From Streptomyces sp. NBC_01723 (GTDB lineage Bacteria > Actinomycetota > Actinomycetes > Streptomycetales > Streptomycetaceae): a DNA stretch of 64,000 nucleotides. The translations under genes were made by a program, and so were the position numbers. The notes beneath the pieces were generated by a model. It ran no database searches. It was not told the DNA's origin and saw only the letters and a program-made list of their open reading frames with translations. Where the stretch lies: NCBI RefSeq assembly GCF_036246005.1, contig NZ_CP109171.1:310001-374000 (forward strand), read 5' to 3'. Shown piece by piece: positions 17,031-24,471 of this stretch (the first letter of the stretch is position 1; each line of letters begins with the position of its first letter).

Positions 17031-18089
17031 ATGAGCACCTCCACCAACGGCACGGCCGCGTTCTCACTGCCCGGCCCGCCGAACCCCGCCCGGTCCATGC
17101 GGGCCCGGCGCGAGAAGACCATCCCCGGCCTGAAGCACCGGCCCGTCGCCCCCGCCGACCCGGACAAGTCCGCCGAGATCGACGAGAGACTGGAGGCCTG
17201 GGCCCGCGCGCTCGACCTGTTCCCCCCGGAGTGGAGCGGGGACTTCTCCCAGTTCCAGTTCGGCCGTGCCGTGGCGCTGCAGCACCCCGAGGCGGTCGAC
17301 ATGGAACGGCTCACCGTCGCCGGCAAGCTGCTGCTGGCGGAGAACATCGTCGACAGCTGCTACTGCGAGGAGGACGAGGGCCGGGGCGGCGCGCGACGCG
17401 GCCTCGGCGGCCGGCTGATCATCGCCCAGTCCGCCCTCGACCCCTTCCACTCCACTCCCGAAGCCGAGAACGACTGGCGCCAGGGCGTCCAGGCCGACGG
17501 TCCGCTGCGGTCGTACCACTGGGCCCTCAAGGACTACGCGGCCCTCGCCACGCCCAGCCAGACGACCAGGCTCGTGCACGACCTCGCCCGGCTGCACCTC
17601 GGGTACCTGGCGGAAGCCTCCTGGTCGGAGACGCGTCACCGGCCGCGCGTCTGGGAGTACCTGGTGATGCGGCAGTTCAACAACTTCCGGCCCTGTCTGT
17701 CCATCGTCGACGCGGTGGACGGTTACGAACTGCCCGAAGCCGTCTACGCCCGCCCCGAGGTACAGCGGATCACCGTCCTCGCCTGCAACGCCACCACCAT
17801 CGTCAACGACCTGTACTCGTTCACCAAGGAACTGGCGAGCGACCCGGAGCATCTGAACCTGCCCCAGGTGGTCGCCGCCAACGACCGGTGCGGTCTGAAG
17901 GCCGCCTATCTCCGCAGCGTCGACATCCACAACCAGATCATGGAAGCGTTCGAAACGGAGTCCGCCCTGCTGTCCACCACCTCGCCCCTCGTCGAGCGAT
18001 ACGCCCGCGGCCTGGCCGACTGGGTGTCGGGCAACCACGAGTGGCACGCGAGCAACAGCGACCGATACAGCCTGCCCGACTACTGGTGA
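17031..18089 (+). CDS. 2-methylisoborneol synthase-type C11 terpene cyclase
   Basis: A 352-residue class I terpene synthase expected to cyclise 2-methyl-GPP to 2-methylisoborneol or a close C11 product. The Asp-rich motif is D108-S-C-Y-C-E-E-D115; the classical enzymes have DDCYCED, so the second Asp is Ser here. The NSE motif is intact (N259-D-L-Y-S-F-T-K-E267), as is the closing RYSLPDYW. The N-terminal tail is only about 40 residues, against roughly 110 in the well-known S. coelicolor enzyme. It lies between the encapsulin and the methyltransferase in one operon. The exact product cannot be read from sequence. Confidence 0.88.
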   Translation: MSTSTNGTAAFSLPGPPNPARSMRARREKTIPGLKHRPVAPADPDKSAEIDERLEAWARALDLFPPEWSGDFSQFQFGRAVALQHPEAVDMERLTVAGKLLLAENIVDSCYCEEDEGRGGARRGLGGRLIIAQSALDPFHSTPEAENDWRQGVQADGPLRSYHWALKDYAALATPSQTTRLVHDLARLHLGYLAEASWSETRHRPRVWEYLVMRQFNNFRPCLSIVDAVDGYELPEAVYARPEVQRITVLACNATTIVNDLYSFTKELASDPEHLNLPQVVAANDRCGLKAAYLRSVDIHNQIMEAFETESALLSTTSPLVERYARGLADWVSGNHEWHASNSDRYSLPDYW

Positions 18090-18154
18090 CCGACGCCCGG
18101 CACCAAGAGCACACGGCACGACGGAACACGCACCACAGCACCAGGGAGCCACAG

Positions 18155-19030
18155 TTGACCACCGCCCAGACCCGCGCCAAGGCCGCGCAGGTACCCGCCC
18201 AGTCCACGTACCAGAACCGTGTCGCGGACTACTGGAACGCCGAAGAGAACCCGGTCAACCTCGAACTCGGCCGAGTCGACGACCTGTACCACCACCACTA
18301 CGGCATCGGGGACGCCGACACCTCGGTGCTGAACGAACCGGACGCGGACCGGCGCCGGGAGCGGATCACGCACGAACTGCACCGGCTGGAGCACGCCCAG
18401 GCCGAGTTCCTCGCCTCCCACCTCGGCGACCTCTCCCCCGACGACCGGGTCTTCGACGCCGGCTGCGGACGCGGCGGCGGCAGCGTGGTGGCCCATCTGC
18501 GGCACGGCTGCCACACCGACGGGGTCACCATCTCGGCCAAGCAGGCGGACTTCGCCAACGAGCAGGCACGCAAGCGCGGCATCGACGGCAAGGTGCGCTA
18601 CCACCACCGCAACATGCTCGACACCGGCTTCGCCACCGGCGCCTACGCGGCCTCCTGGAACAACGAGTCCACGATGTACGTCGAGCTGGACCTGCTCTTC
18701 GCCGAGCACGCCCGCCTGCTGCGCCGCGGCGGCCGGTACGTGGTGATCACCGGCTGCTACAACGACACCTACGGACAGGCCTCCCGTGAGGTGTCCCTCA
18801 TCAACGCCCACTACATCTGCGACATCCACCCGCGCTCGGCGTACTTCCGGGCGATGGCCCGCAACCGGCTCGTCCCCGTCCACGTCCAGGACCTGACCGC
18901 GGCCACGATCCCCTACTGGGAGCTGCGCCGCGAGGCCGACCACCTCGTCACGGGTATCGAGGACACCTTCCTCAACGCCTACCGCAACGGCAGCTTCCAG
19001 TACCTGATGATCGCGGCCGACCGGGTCTGA
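18155..19030 (+). CDS. Geranyl diphosphate 2-C-methyltransferase
   Basis: A 291-residue SAM enzyme that methylates C2 of geranyl diphosphate to give the C11 substrate of the cyclase. The SAM motif is VFDAGCGRGGGSVVAHL, and the family segments NPVNLELGRVDDLYHHHYG and WNNESTMYVELDLLF are present. The start is TTG 18155, with CAGGGAG at proper spacing. An upstream in-frame region is shadow of the cyclase gene. A 65-base gap follows the cyclase stop. Three genes (shell, cyclase, methyltransferase) make a complete encapsulated C11-terpenoid operon. Confidence 0.9.
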   Translation: MTTAQTRAKAAQVPAQSTYQNRVADYWNAEENPVNLELGRVDDLYHHHYGIGDADTSVLNEPDADRRRERITHELHRLEHAQAEFLASHLGDLSPDDRVFDAGCGRGGGSVVAHLRHGCHTDGVTISAKQADFANEQARKRGIDGKVRYHHRNMLDTGFATGAYAASWNNESTMYVELDLLFAEHARLLRRGGRYVVITGCYNDTYGQASREVSLINAHYICDIHPRSAYFRAMARNRLVPVHVQDLTAATIPYWELRREADHLVTGIEDTFLNAYRNGSFQYLMIAADRV

Positions 19031-19040
19031 CCCGATCCGC

Positions 19041-19934
19041 TCAGACGATCACGACCCGACGGCCGCGCGTGTGCCCCGCGCGGCTGTCGGTGTGCGCCGC
19101 CGCGGCCTCGGCGAGTGTGTAGGACTGCTCGACGGGGATGTGGAGCCTCCCGCGTGAGATGAGGTCGGCGGCCTCGGCCAGCGCGTCCGGCACGCTCCCG
19201 GCGACGCCGGAGAACCGGACGCCGAGTTGCGGCGCGTCGAGGTCGGCGATGGAGATCACCTTCCGCGGGTCACCGGTCAGCTCGACCAGTTCACGGATCA
19301 CGCCCGACCCGGCCAGGTCGAGCGCCCCGTCGACCTGCCCGAGCCGCCGTACCCGCTCGACCCAGCCCTCGCCGTACGTGGTGGCGAGGGCGCCCAGGCC
19401 ACGCAGATAGTCCTGGTTCGCGGCACCGGCCGTGCCGATCACCGTGATGCCCCGCTCGCGGGCGATCTGCAGCACCGCCGAACCGACTCCGCCGGAAGCG
19501 CCGCTGACCAGCAGCGTCTGCCCGGCGCGCAGACCGATCTCGCGGATGAGGCGCAGCGCCGTCTCCACCACGGAGGGATAGCCGGCGGCCTCCTCGAAGG
19601 TCAGCCCCTCGGGCATCCGGGCCCAGGCGGACAGTACGGCGAACTCGGCGTAGGTGCTCGCCCCTTCGCCGAAGACGTGGTCGCCGACCGCGACCCCTTC
19701 GACACCCTCGCCGACCTCGTCCACCACCCCGGAGGCGTCCAGCCCCACTCCGGAGGGCAAGTCGATCGGATGGGCCTGGAGGATCTGGCCTTCGCGGATC
19801 CTCCAGTCGACGGGGTTCACACCCGCCGCCCGCACCGCGATGCGGACCTGACCGGGGCCGGCGTGGGGCTCCTCGGCGTCTATGAGGCGCAGCACTTCCG
19901 GACCGCCGAACTCGGCGAAGCTCACTTTCTTCAT
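19041..19934 (-). CDS. NADP-dependent alcohol dehydrogenase / quinone oxidoreductase family protein
   Basis: A 297-residue zinc-free medium-chain dehydrogenase. An N-terminal GroES-like domain (VRIAVRAAGVNPVDWRIREG) precedes a Rossmann domain with LLVSGASGGVGSAVLQIA. It reduces quinones, enones or similar electrophiles with NAD(P)H. It converges on the terpenoid operon (10-base gap) but is probably not part of it. It is divergent from the TetR gene at 20005, with a palindrome between them that makes it the likely target of that repressor. Confidence 0.88.
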   Translation of the reverse strand: MKKVSFAEFGGPEVLRLIDAEEPHAGPGQVRIAVRAAGVNPVDWRIREGQILQAHPIDLPSGVGLDASGVVDEVGEGVEGVAVGDHVFGEGASTYAEFAVLSAWARMPEGLTFEEAAGYPSVVETALRLIREIGLRAGQTLLVSGASGGVGSAVLQIARERGITVIGTAGAANQDYLRGLGALATTYGEGWVERVRRLGQVDGALDLAGSGVIRELVELTGDPRKVISIADLDAPQLGVRFSGVAGSVPDALAEAADLISRGRLHIPVEQSYTLAEAAAAHTDSRAGHTRGRRVVIV

Positions 19935-19950
19935 GCCGGAAACCGTAGCA

Positions 19951-19977
19951 CTAACGGTTAGTTTTTAACAACGGTTA
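19951..19977. promoter_or_regulatory. TetR operator candidates between oxidoreductase and tetR
   Basis: CTAACGGTTAG (19951-19961) is a perfect palindrome around one central base. TAAC (19966-19969) and GTTA (19974-19977) repeat the same half-sites with wider spacing. They lie 17 bases upstream of the oxidoreductase start and 28 bases upstream of the tetR start, so a dimeric TetR bound here could control both. Confidence 0.6.
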
Positions 19978-20004
19978 CACCTTTGCAGCTGATAGCGTGA
20001 GCGC

Positions 20005-20574
20005 ATGCCGCAACCGACCGGACGCCGCGAGCGCAAGAAGGCCGCGACCCGCCAGAAGATCGCCGACACCGCCATGGGGCTCTTCCTGGAACGCGGGTAC
20101 GACAAGGTCGGCATCCGGGACGTGGCCGCCGAGGCCGACGTGGCGGTCACCACGCTCTTCTCGCACTTCGCCTCGAAGGAGGCCCTGGTCTTCGAGCGGG
20201 ACGAGGACTTCGAGGCACGGCTCGCGCACGCGGTCGGGGGCCGGGCGCCGGACGAGCCGCTGATGCCGGCGCTGCGGGACGAGATCCTGGCCCTGGTGCG
20301 CCACTGCACGGCGGACGACGCCGCACCGGTCTGGCGCATGATCGACGGATCACCGGCCCTGCGGAAGTACGAGGAGTCGATGCGGCTGCGCCACGCGGAG
20401 TCGCTGGCGGCGGCCATCGCCGCCGACCCCTCGCTGTCCCGGACCACGACGGCCTGCCGGACGATCGCGAGGTTCGTGATCGACGCCTATGCGCTGGCCC
20501 GCGAGGCGGCCGATCCGGAGGCCGCCGTGGACGAGATCTTCCGGATGATCGAGGCGGCCTGGGCGGTCACCTGA
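20005..20574 (+). CDS. TetR/AcrR family transcriptional regulator
   Basis: A 189-residue regulator. The N-terminal HTH reads KIADTAMGLFLERGYDKVGI, then DVAAEADVAVTTLFSHFASK (residues about 18-60); the C-terminal part is a helical ligand domain. It is divergent from the oxidoreductase gene with TAAC/GTTA palindromes in between. It probably represses itself and that gene, with a substrate-like small molecule as inducer. The stop lies 3 bases from the end of the convergent membrane-protein gene. Confidence 0.88.
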   Translation: MPQPTGRRERKKAATRQKIADTAMGLFLERGYDKVGIRDVAAEADVAVTTLFSHFASKEALVFERDEDFEARLAHAVGGRAPDEPLMPALRDEILALVRHCTADDAAPVWRMIDGSPALRKYEESMRLRHAESLAAAIAADPSLSRTTTACRTIARFVIDAYALAREAADPEAAVDEIFRMIEAAWAVT

Positions 20575-20577
20575 CGT

Positions 20578-21138
20578 TCACGCCCCGTTGCGGGCGCGGT
20601 TCAGCCGGAGCGCGGAGACCAGGAAGAACACGCCGCCGAGGAAGGCGTACCCGGCGAGACTCGTCAGCGCGGCGTCGTCGCCGCCCGCCTGCGCGAAGAA
20701 CGAGGCGCCGGCGACCGTGGAGATGGCGCCACTGATGATCATGGCCCACTGGCCGCCCAGCTTCCGGCGGGTGGCGCCGGCGACGAGCTGGACGATGCCC
20801 GCGGTGATCGCCCAGACACCCCAGACGCGCAGCACGGCCGGGACACCCGACGTGGCCGCCACGGCCAGCCCGACGACGGCCAGTGAGCTGATCGCGATGT
20901 TCACGTGGAGCGCGGGCGCGCTACCGCCGTCGGCCCTGGCCGACCGGATGTCGACGATCGCGGCCGCCACGTCGAACAGGGGATAGACGAGCAGGAGGGT
21001 CACGGCGGCCGGTCCGAGCGTGTCGCCGGCCGCGAAGAGCAGCGCGGCCCACACCGCGGCGAACGCGAAGCGCAGGAAGTACAGCTTGCGCAGGGCCACG
21101 GGGGCGGGGGCGGTCGTACTGCTGACAAGGGTGTCCAC
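20578..21138 (-). CDS. Small integral membrane protein, HdeD/DUF308-like
   Basis: A 186-residue protein with six likely membrane helices (for example FLRFAFAAVWAALLFAAG, AAVTLLLVYPLFDVAAAIV, VWAITAGIVQLVAGA and LAGYAFLGGVFFLVSAL). The paired-helix layout recalls DUF308/HdeD proteins. The start is GTG 21138 behind AAAGG; the longer frame to 21189 runs into the operator. It is divergent from the TetR gene at 21263 with a 30-bp palindrome between, so it is that regulator's likely target. Function unknown. Confidence 0.75.
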   Translation of the reverse strand: MDTLVSSTTAPAPVALRKLYFLRFAFAAVWAALLFAAGDTLGPAAVTLLLVYPLFDVAAAIVDIRSARADGGSAPALHVNIAISSLAVVGLAVAATSGVPAVLRVWGVWAITAGIVQLVAGATRRKLGGQWAMIISGAISTVAGASFFAQAGGDDAALTSLAGYAFLGGVFFLVSALRLNRARNGA

Positions 21139-21160
21139 GGAAGTACCTTTCGCTGGCGGC

Positions 21161-21245
21161 GATGAGGGAGAACGTTCGTTCTTCCTCATCGATACAAGAG
21201 GGTCGGCGCTGCGCTTGTCAAGACCGAACGTTCTACCTCATCGAT
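21161..21245. promoter_or_regulatory. Large TetR operator: 30-bp palindrome plus partial second copy
   Basis: 21161-21190 is an imperfect palindrome of arms GATGAGGGAGAACG and CGTTCTTCCTCATC around a 2-base centre (13 of 15 pairs match). A second, partial copy lies at 21226-21245, where GAACGTTC and CCTCATCGAT recur with 2 bases between them (first copy: 21170-21177 and 21184-21193). Both lie between a membrane-protein gene and tetR and cover the likely promoters of both. Confidence 0.75.
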
Positions 21246-21262
21246 TTGGTACCTTGGGCCGC

Positions 21263-21850
21263 ATGAGTAGGAGCCCAGAAGGCGGCAGCACGTCGGAAGC
21301 GCGGGAGCGGCTGCTCGGTACCGCGACTCGGATCTTCTACGCGGAGGGGATCCACTCCGTCGGCATCGACCGGATCACCGCCGAGGCGAAGGTGACCCGG
21401 GCGACGTTGTACCGGCACTTCTCGGGCAAGGAGGACCTCGTCCTCGCCTACCTCGACCTGGCCGACCGGGGCATCCGGGGGCAGGTCGCCGAAGCCCGCG
21501 CGGGCGCCCGGTCCCCGGCCGACGAGGTCCGGGCCGTCGCCAGGTCCATCACGGAGGGCATCCGCTCCCCCGGCTTCCGCGGCTGCGCCTTCCTCAACGC
21601 GGTGGCCGAGTACCCGGACCCCGCCCACCCGATCCACCGGGCCGTCCTCGCCCACCGGGCGTGGTTCCTGGACACCGTCACGGAACTGCTGGCACGGACC
21701 GGCGACGCACCCGCCGAGGCGGACGGGCGGCACCTCGTCATGCTCCGGGACGGCGCCATGGCGGCGGGGTGCCTCTTCGATCCCGAACTGGTCTCGGAGA
21801 CCTTCCTCCAGGGCGTCGAGGGAATTCTGCGGGCGCGCACCGGCGCTTGA
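21263..21850 (+). CDS. TetR/AcrR family transcriptional regulator
   Basis: A 195-residue regulator with HTH GTATRIFYAEGIHSVGIDRI, then AEAKVTRATLYRHFSGKEDL. The ligand domain resembles the TetR_C type with GCAFLNAVAEYPDPAHPIH, a segment common in regulators of small efflux or redox genes. The start is ATG 21263; the upstream frame is operator DNA. The gene is divergent from the membrane-protein gene, and the two operator copies suggest tight, possibly cooperative autorepression. Confidence 0.87.
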   Translation: MSRSPEGGSTSEARERLLGTATRIFYAEGIHSVGIDRITAEAKVTRATLYRHFSGKEDLVLAYLDLADRGIRGQVAEARAGARSPADEVRAVARSITEGIRSPGFRGCAFLNAVAEYPDPAHPIHRAVLAHRAWFLDTVTELLARTGDAPAEADGRHLVMLRDGAMAAGCLFDPELVSETFLQGVEGILRARTGA

Positions 21851-21875
21851 GGCGTCGGACGCCCGACAGCGCCGC

Positions 21876-23225
21876 TCAGCGACGTGCGCCGGAGGCGGGG
21901 CGTTCGAGGGCCAGCGTGGCGATCCGCCGCCAGTCCAGCTCGGGTACCCGGTCCACCGCCCCGGGACGGTCGCGCGGGACCAGGACGCGCAGGGCACGCG
22001 GTCGCAGGGTGCACACCACCGGTGTGGGCAGCGTCAGCGCCTCGCCGTCGACGGCCACCGGGATGCTCGCGGCACCGGCGCGGACCTCCACCCGCCGTGA
22101 CGTCAGCATGGTCAGCGCCGGAGACATCGAGCCCCGCACGGCGAGGTCGGCCGCCTGCGCGGCACCGTCCACGCGGATGCCGAGCACGCCGAGTTCGCCC
22201 CCGTCCAGCCGGGGCCGGCGTCCGACGTCGAGCGGGTCGGCCGAGGAGTAGGGGTTGTTGCTGACCAGCAACGCCTGCTGGCCGTCGACCGGCCGGTCGT
22301 CGGCGAGCGCGTCGAGGCGCTCACCGGCACCACCGGCCAGCAGGTCCGGCAGCGCGTCGAGGGCCGTGCCCGCCTTGGCGTCGCGGTACTCGGGGCGCTG
22401 CACGATCGCCGCGTACACCCCGAACGACACGGTGTTGACGAACGCCCGGCCCGCCACGTCACCCAGGTCCACCCTGAGTTCCACCCCGTCGGTGAGGGCG
22501 TCCAGGCACCGGGACGGGTCGGTGCGGTCCAGGCCCAGGTCCATGGCGAGGTGGTTGCGGGTGCCGGCGGAGATGACCAGGAACGGCAGGTCGTGCTCGG
22601 CCGCCACCGCGGCGACCAGGGCCTGGGTGCCGTCCCCGCCCGCGACGCCGAGCAGGTCGGCGCCCTCGGCGACGGCCTTGCGGGCGAGTTCCTCGACATC
22701 GCTGTGGATGTCCGGCCGCAGCAGGATCACCCGGGCACCGAGCGCCTCGGCCCGTGCGACGAGCCCGAACCGTGCCACCTTCCCGCCGCCCGAGGCCGGG
22801 TTCATGATGAGGACCGCCCGTCGGGGCCGCCGGCCCGGCTCCACGGCGGCGGGTGCCGGATCCGGCCGCCGGTCCGCCCGCAGGGCACCACGGGCACAGC
22901 CCAGGGCCCCGGCCCAGAGCACCACCCCGACCGGGGCCGTGAACCAGAGGCCGCCGTTCAGGAACAACGCCAGCACGGCCACCAACGCGCCCACGGCGAG
23001 CCCCGCGCCCAGCACCCGCACGACACCCCGATGGGCCAGGAACCACCATGCGCCGACCGCGCACACCGCCAGTCCCGAGAGCCCGCCCAGGATGATCATG
23101 AGGCCCGCGTCGAGGAGCGACAGCAGGAGGACGAGCACAGCCGCCACGGCGGCGAGCAACGCGTAACGGGCCAACGACCGGGCCCTCACCGACGGATCGA
23201 CCTTGCTCACCTGCACGCCCCCCAT
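21876..23225 (-). CDS. Diacylglycerol kinase family lipid kinase with membrane N-terminus
   Basis: A 449-residue protein. Four membrane helices fill residues about 18-105 (SLARYALLAAVAAVLVLLLS onward). A DAGK catalytic domain starts near residue 130 (AVLIMNPASGGGKV) and holds the GVAGGDGTQALVAAV nucleotide loop and GTRNHLAMDLGLD. Members phosphorylate diacylglycerol, sphingosine or ceramide-like lipids. The fusion to a membrane domain should hold it at the bilayer. The start may be ATG 23225 or a GTG a few codons later. It converges on the tetR gene with a 25-base gap. Confidence 0.86.
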   Translation of the reverse strand: MGGVQVSKVDPSVRARSLARYALLAAVAAVLVLLLSLLDAGLMIILGGLSGLAVCAVGAWWFLAHRGVVRVLGAGLAVGALVAVLALFLNGGLWFTAPVGVVLWAGALGCARGALRADRRPDPAPAAVEPGRRPRRAVLIMNPASGGGKVARFGLVARAEALGARVILLRPDIHSDVEELARKAVAEGADLLGVAGGDGTQALVAAVAAEHDLPFLVISAGTRNHLAMDLGLDRTDPSRCLDALTDGVELRVDLGDVAGRAFVNTVSFGVYAAIVQRPEYRDAKAGTALDALPDLLAGGAGERLDALADDRPVDGQQALLVSNNPYSSADPLDVGRRPRLDGGELGVLGIRVDGAAQAADLAVRGSMSPALTMLTSRRVEVRAGAASIPVAVDGEALTLPTPVVCTLRPRALRVLVPRDRPGAVDRVPELDWRRIATLALERPASGARR

Positions 23226-23339
23226 TTCACCGAGGCTCCGTCGACCGGGAGCCGCCGGGCAGCCTACGGCCTCCGGACGGGCCGTAGGCGATATTCGGTC
23301 CCGCGCTGCCGGGGGCTCGTCCGGCTACTGTTGCTCCCC

Positions 23340-24257
23340 ATGTCCCACACCGAGGCCGAGATCACCGCGGAGCTGATCCGCGATCTCCTGAAGGAACAGC
23401 ACCCGGACCTGGCCGACCGGCCTTTGGGGCTGGGCGCGCGCGGCTGGGACAACCAGTTGTGGCGGCTCGGAGAGGACCTCGCCGTGCGGCTCCCGTGGGC
23501 GACGGAGAGCGCGGACGCACTCCTGCTGAAGGAACACGCCTGGCTGCCCGCGCTCGCCCCGCACCTGCCGCTGCCCGTCCCCGTGCCGCAGCGCCTGGGC
23601 GAGCCCTCCGAGCGGTTCCCGCGGCCGTGGATCGTCACCACCTGGGTACCGGGGACGCCGGCCGACCGCGCTCCCGTCACGCGCGCCGCCGACGCGGCCG
23701 GTGCTCTGGCCGCCTTCCTGACGGCACTTCACCGGCCCGCACCCGCCGGAGCCCCGGTCGGCCGCGGCCGTGCGGGGGCCCTGGCCGACCGCGCGGAAGG
23801 ATTCGCCGACCAGCTTGCCAAGGCCACCGACCTGGGCCTCCTCCCCGACCCGGACGCCGTCCGCGCGGTGTGGGAGGACGCACTCGACGCTCCCCCGTGG
23901 GACGGCCCGCCCCTGTGGGTCCACGCCGATCTGCATCCGGCCAACATCCTCACGGCGGACGGCACGTTCTGCGGTGTGATCGACTTCGGCGACCTCTGCG
24001 CGGGCGATCCGGCGAGCGACCTCGCCGCCGCCTGGATCCTGCTGCCGGACGGAGCCACCGACCCCTTCCACGACGCCTACCGGCCGTCCCCGGACAGCGC
24101 CACCCTCCGCCGTGCCCGAGGCAACGCGGCGGCGAACGCGCTCGGCGGCCTGCTCATCGCGGATGCCGGTGAGCGCGGCCTTCCCGGTGGCAAGCCCACC
24201 TGGGGTCCCCCCGCACGGGCCGCGCTGCGACGCCTCACCGGAACGAGGCACAACTGA
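23340..24257 (+). CDS. Aminoglycoside phosphotransferase family kinase
   Basis: A 305-residue APH-fold small-molecule kinase. Motifs: an early LGARGWDNQLWRLGEDLAVR beta segment, Brenner's motif WVHADLHPANILT (catalytic Asp) and VIDFGDLCAGDPASDLA (metal Asp). The family includes resistance enzymes and many housekeeping kinases of unknown substrate. No resistance context is visible, so the substrate is open. The start is ATG 23340. It is divergent from the lipid kinase gene. Confidence 0.87.
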   Translation: MSHTEAEITAELIRDLLKEQHPDLADRPLGLGARGWDNQLWRLGEDLAVRLPWATESADALLLKEHAWLPALAPHLPLPVPVPQRLGEPSERFPRPWIVTTWVPGTPADRAPVTRAADAAGALAAFLTALHRPAPAGAPVGRGRAGALADRAEGFADQLAKATDLGLLPDPDAVRAVWEDALDAPPWDGPPLWVHADLHPANILTADGTFCGVIDFGDLCAGDPASDLAAAWILLPDGATDPFHDAYRPSPDSATLRRARGNAAANALGGLLIADAGERGLPGGKPTWGPPARAALRRLTGTRHN

Positions 24258-24294
24258 GGTTGGGCGTCGGCACGGACAAGAACCGGCCAACCTC
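24256..24294 (+). terminator. Possible hairpin after the APH-like kinase gene
   Basis: GAGGTTGG (24256-24263) pairs with CCAACCTC (24287-24294), with a 23-base loop; the left arm covers the stop codon. No U-tract follows, so termination is only suggested. The rest of the 214-base gap to 24472 shows no riboswitch pattern I can support. Confidence 0.35.
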
Positions 24295-24471
24295 GGTGGG
24301 CGAGTTGCCTACGGGGACGTTGACACGCGCGGGGATACCCGGGTGGGCCATTCAGGTGAGGGTAATGTGTTCACAGGTCGAACGGATCTCCGTGTGACCC
24401 GTGGTGGCGACCGCGCTGGCCGGAGGCCGCCCGTCCGAGCTGCCCGCACACGACCTCTGAAAGTGGAGCCG

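Noticed and set aside
24258-24471. A c-di-AMP (ydaO) riboswitch ahead of the NlpC/P60 gene, as known for several Streptomyces wall hydrolases.
   Set aside because: I could not find the conserved blocks of that riboswitch in the 214-base leader.
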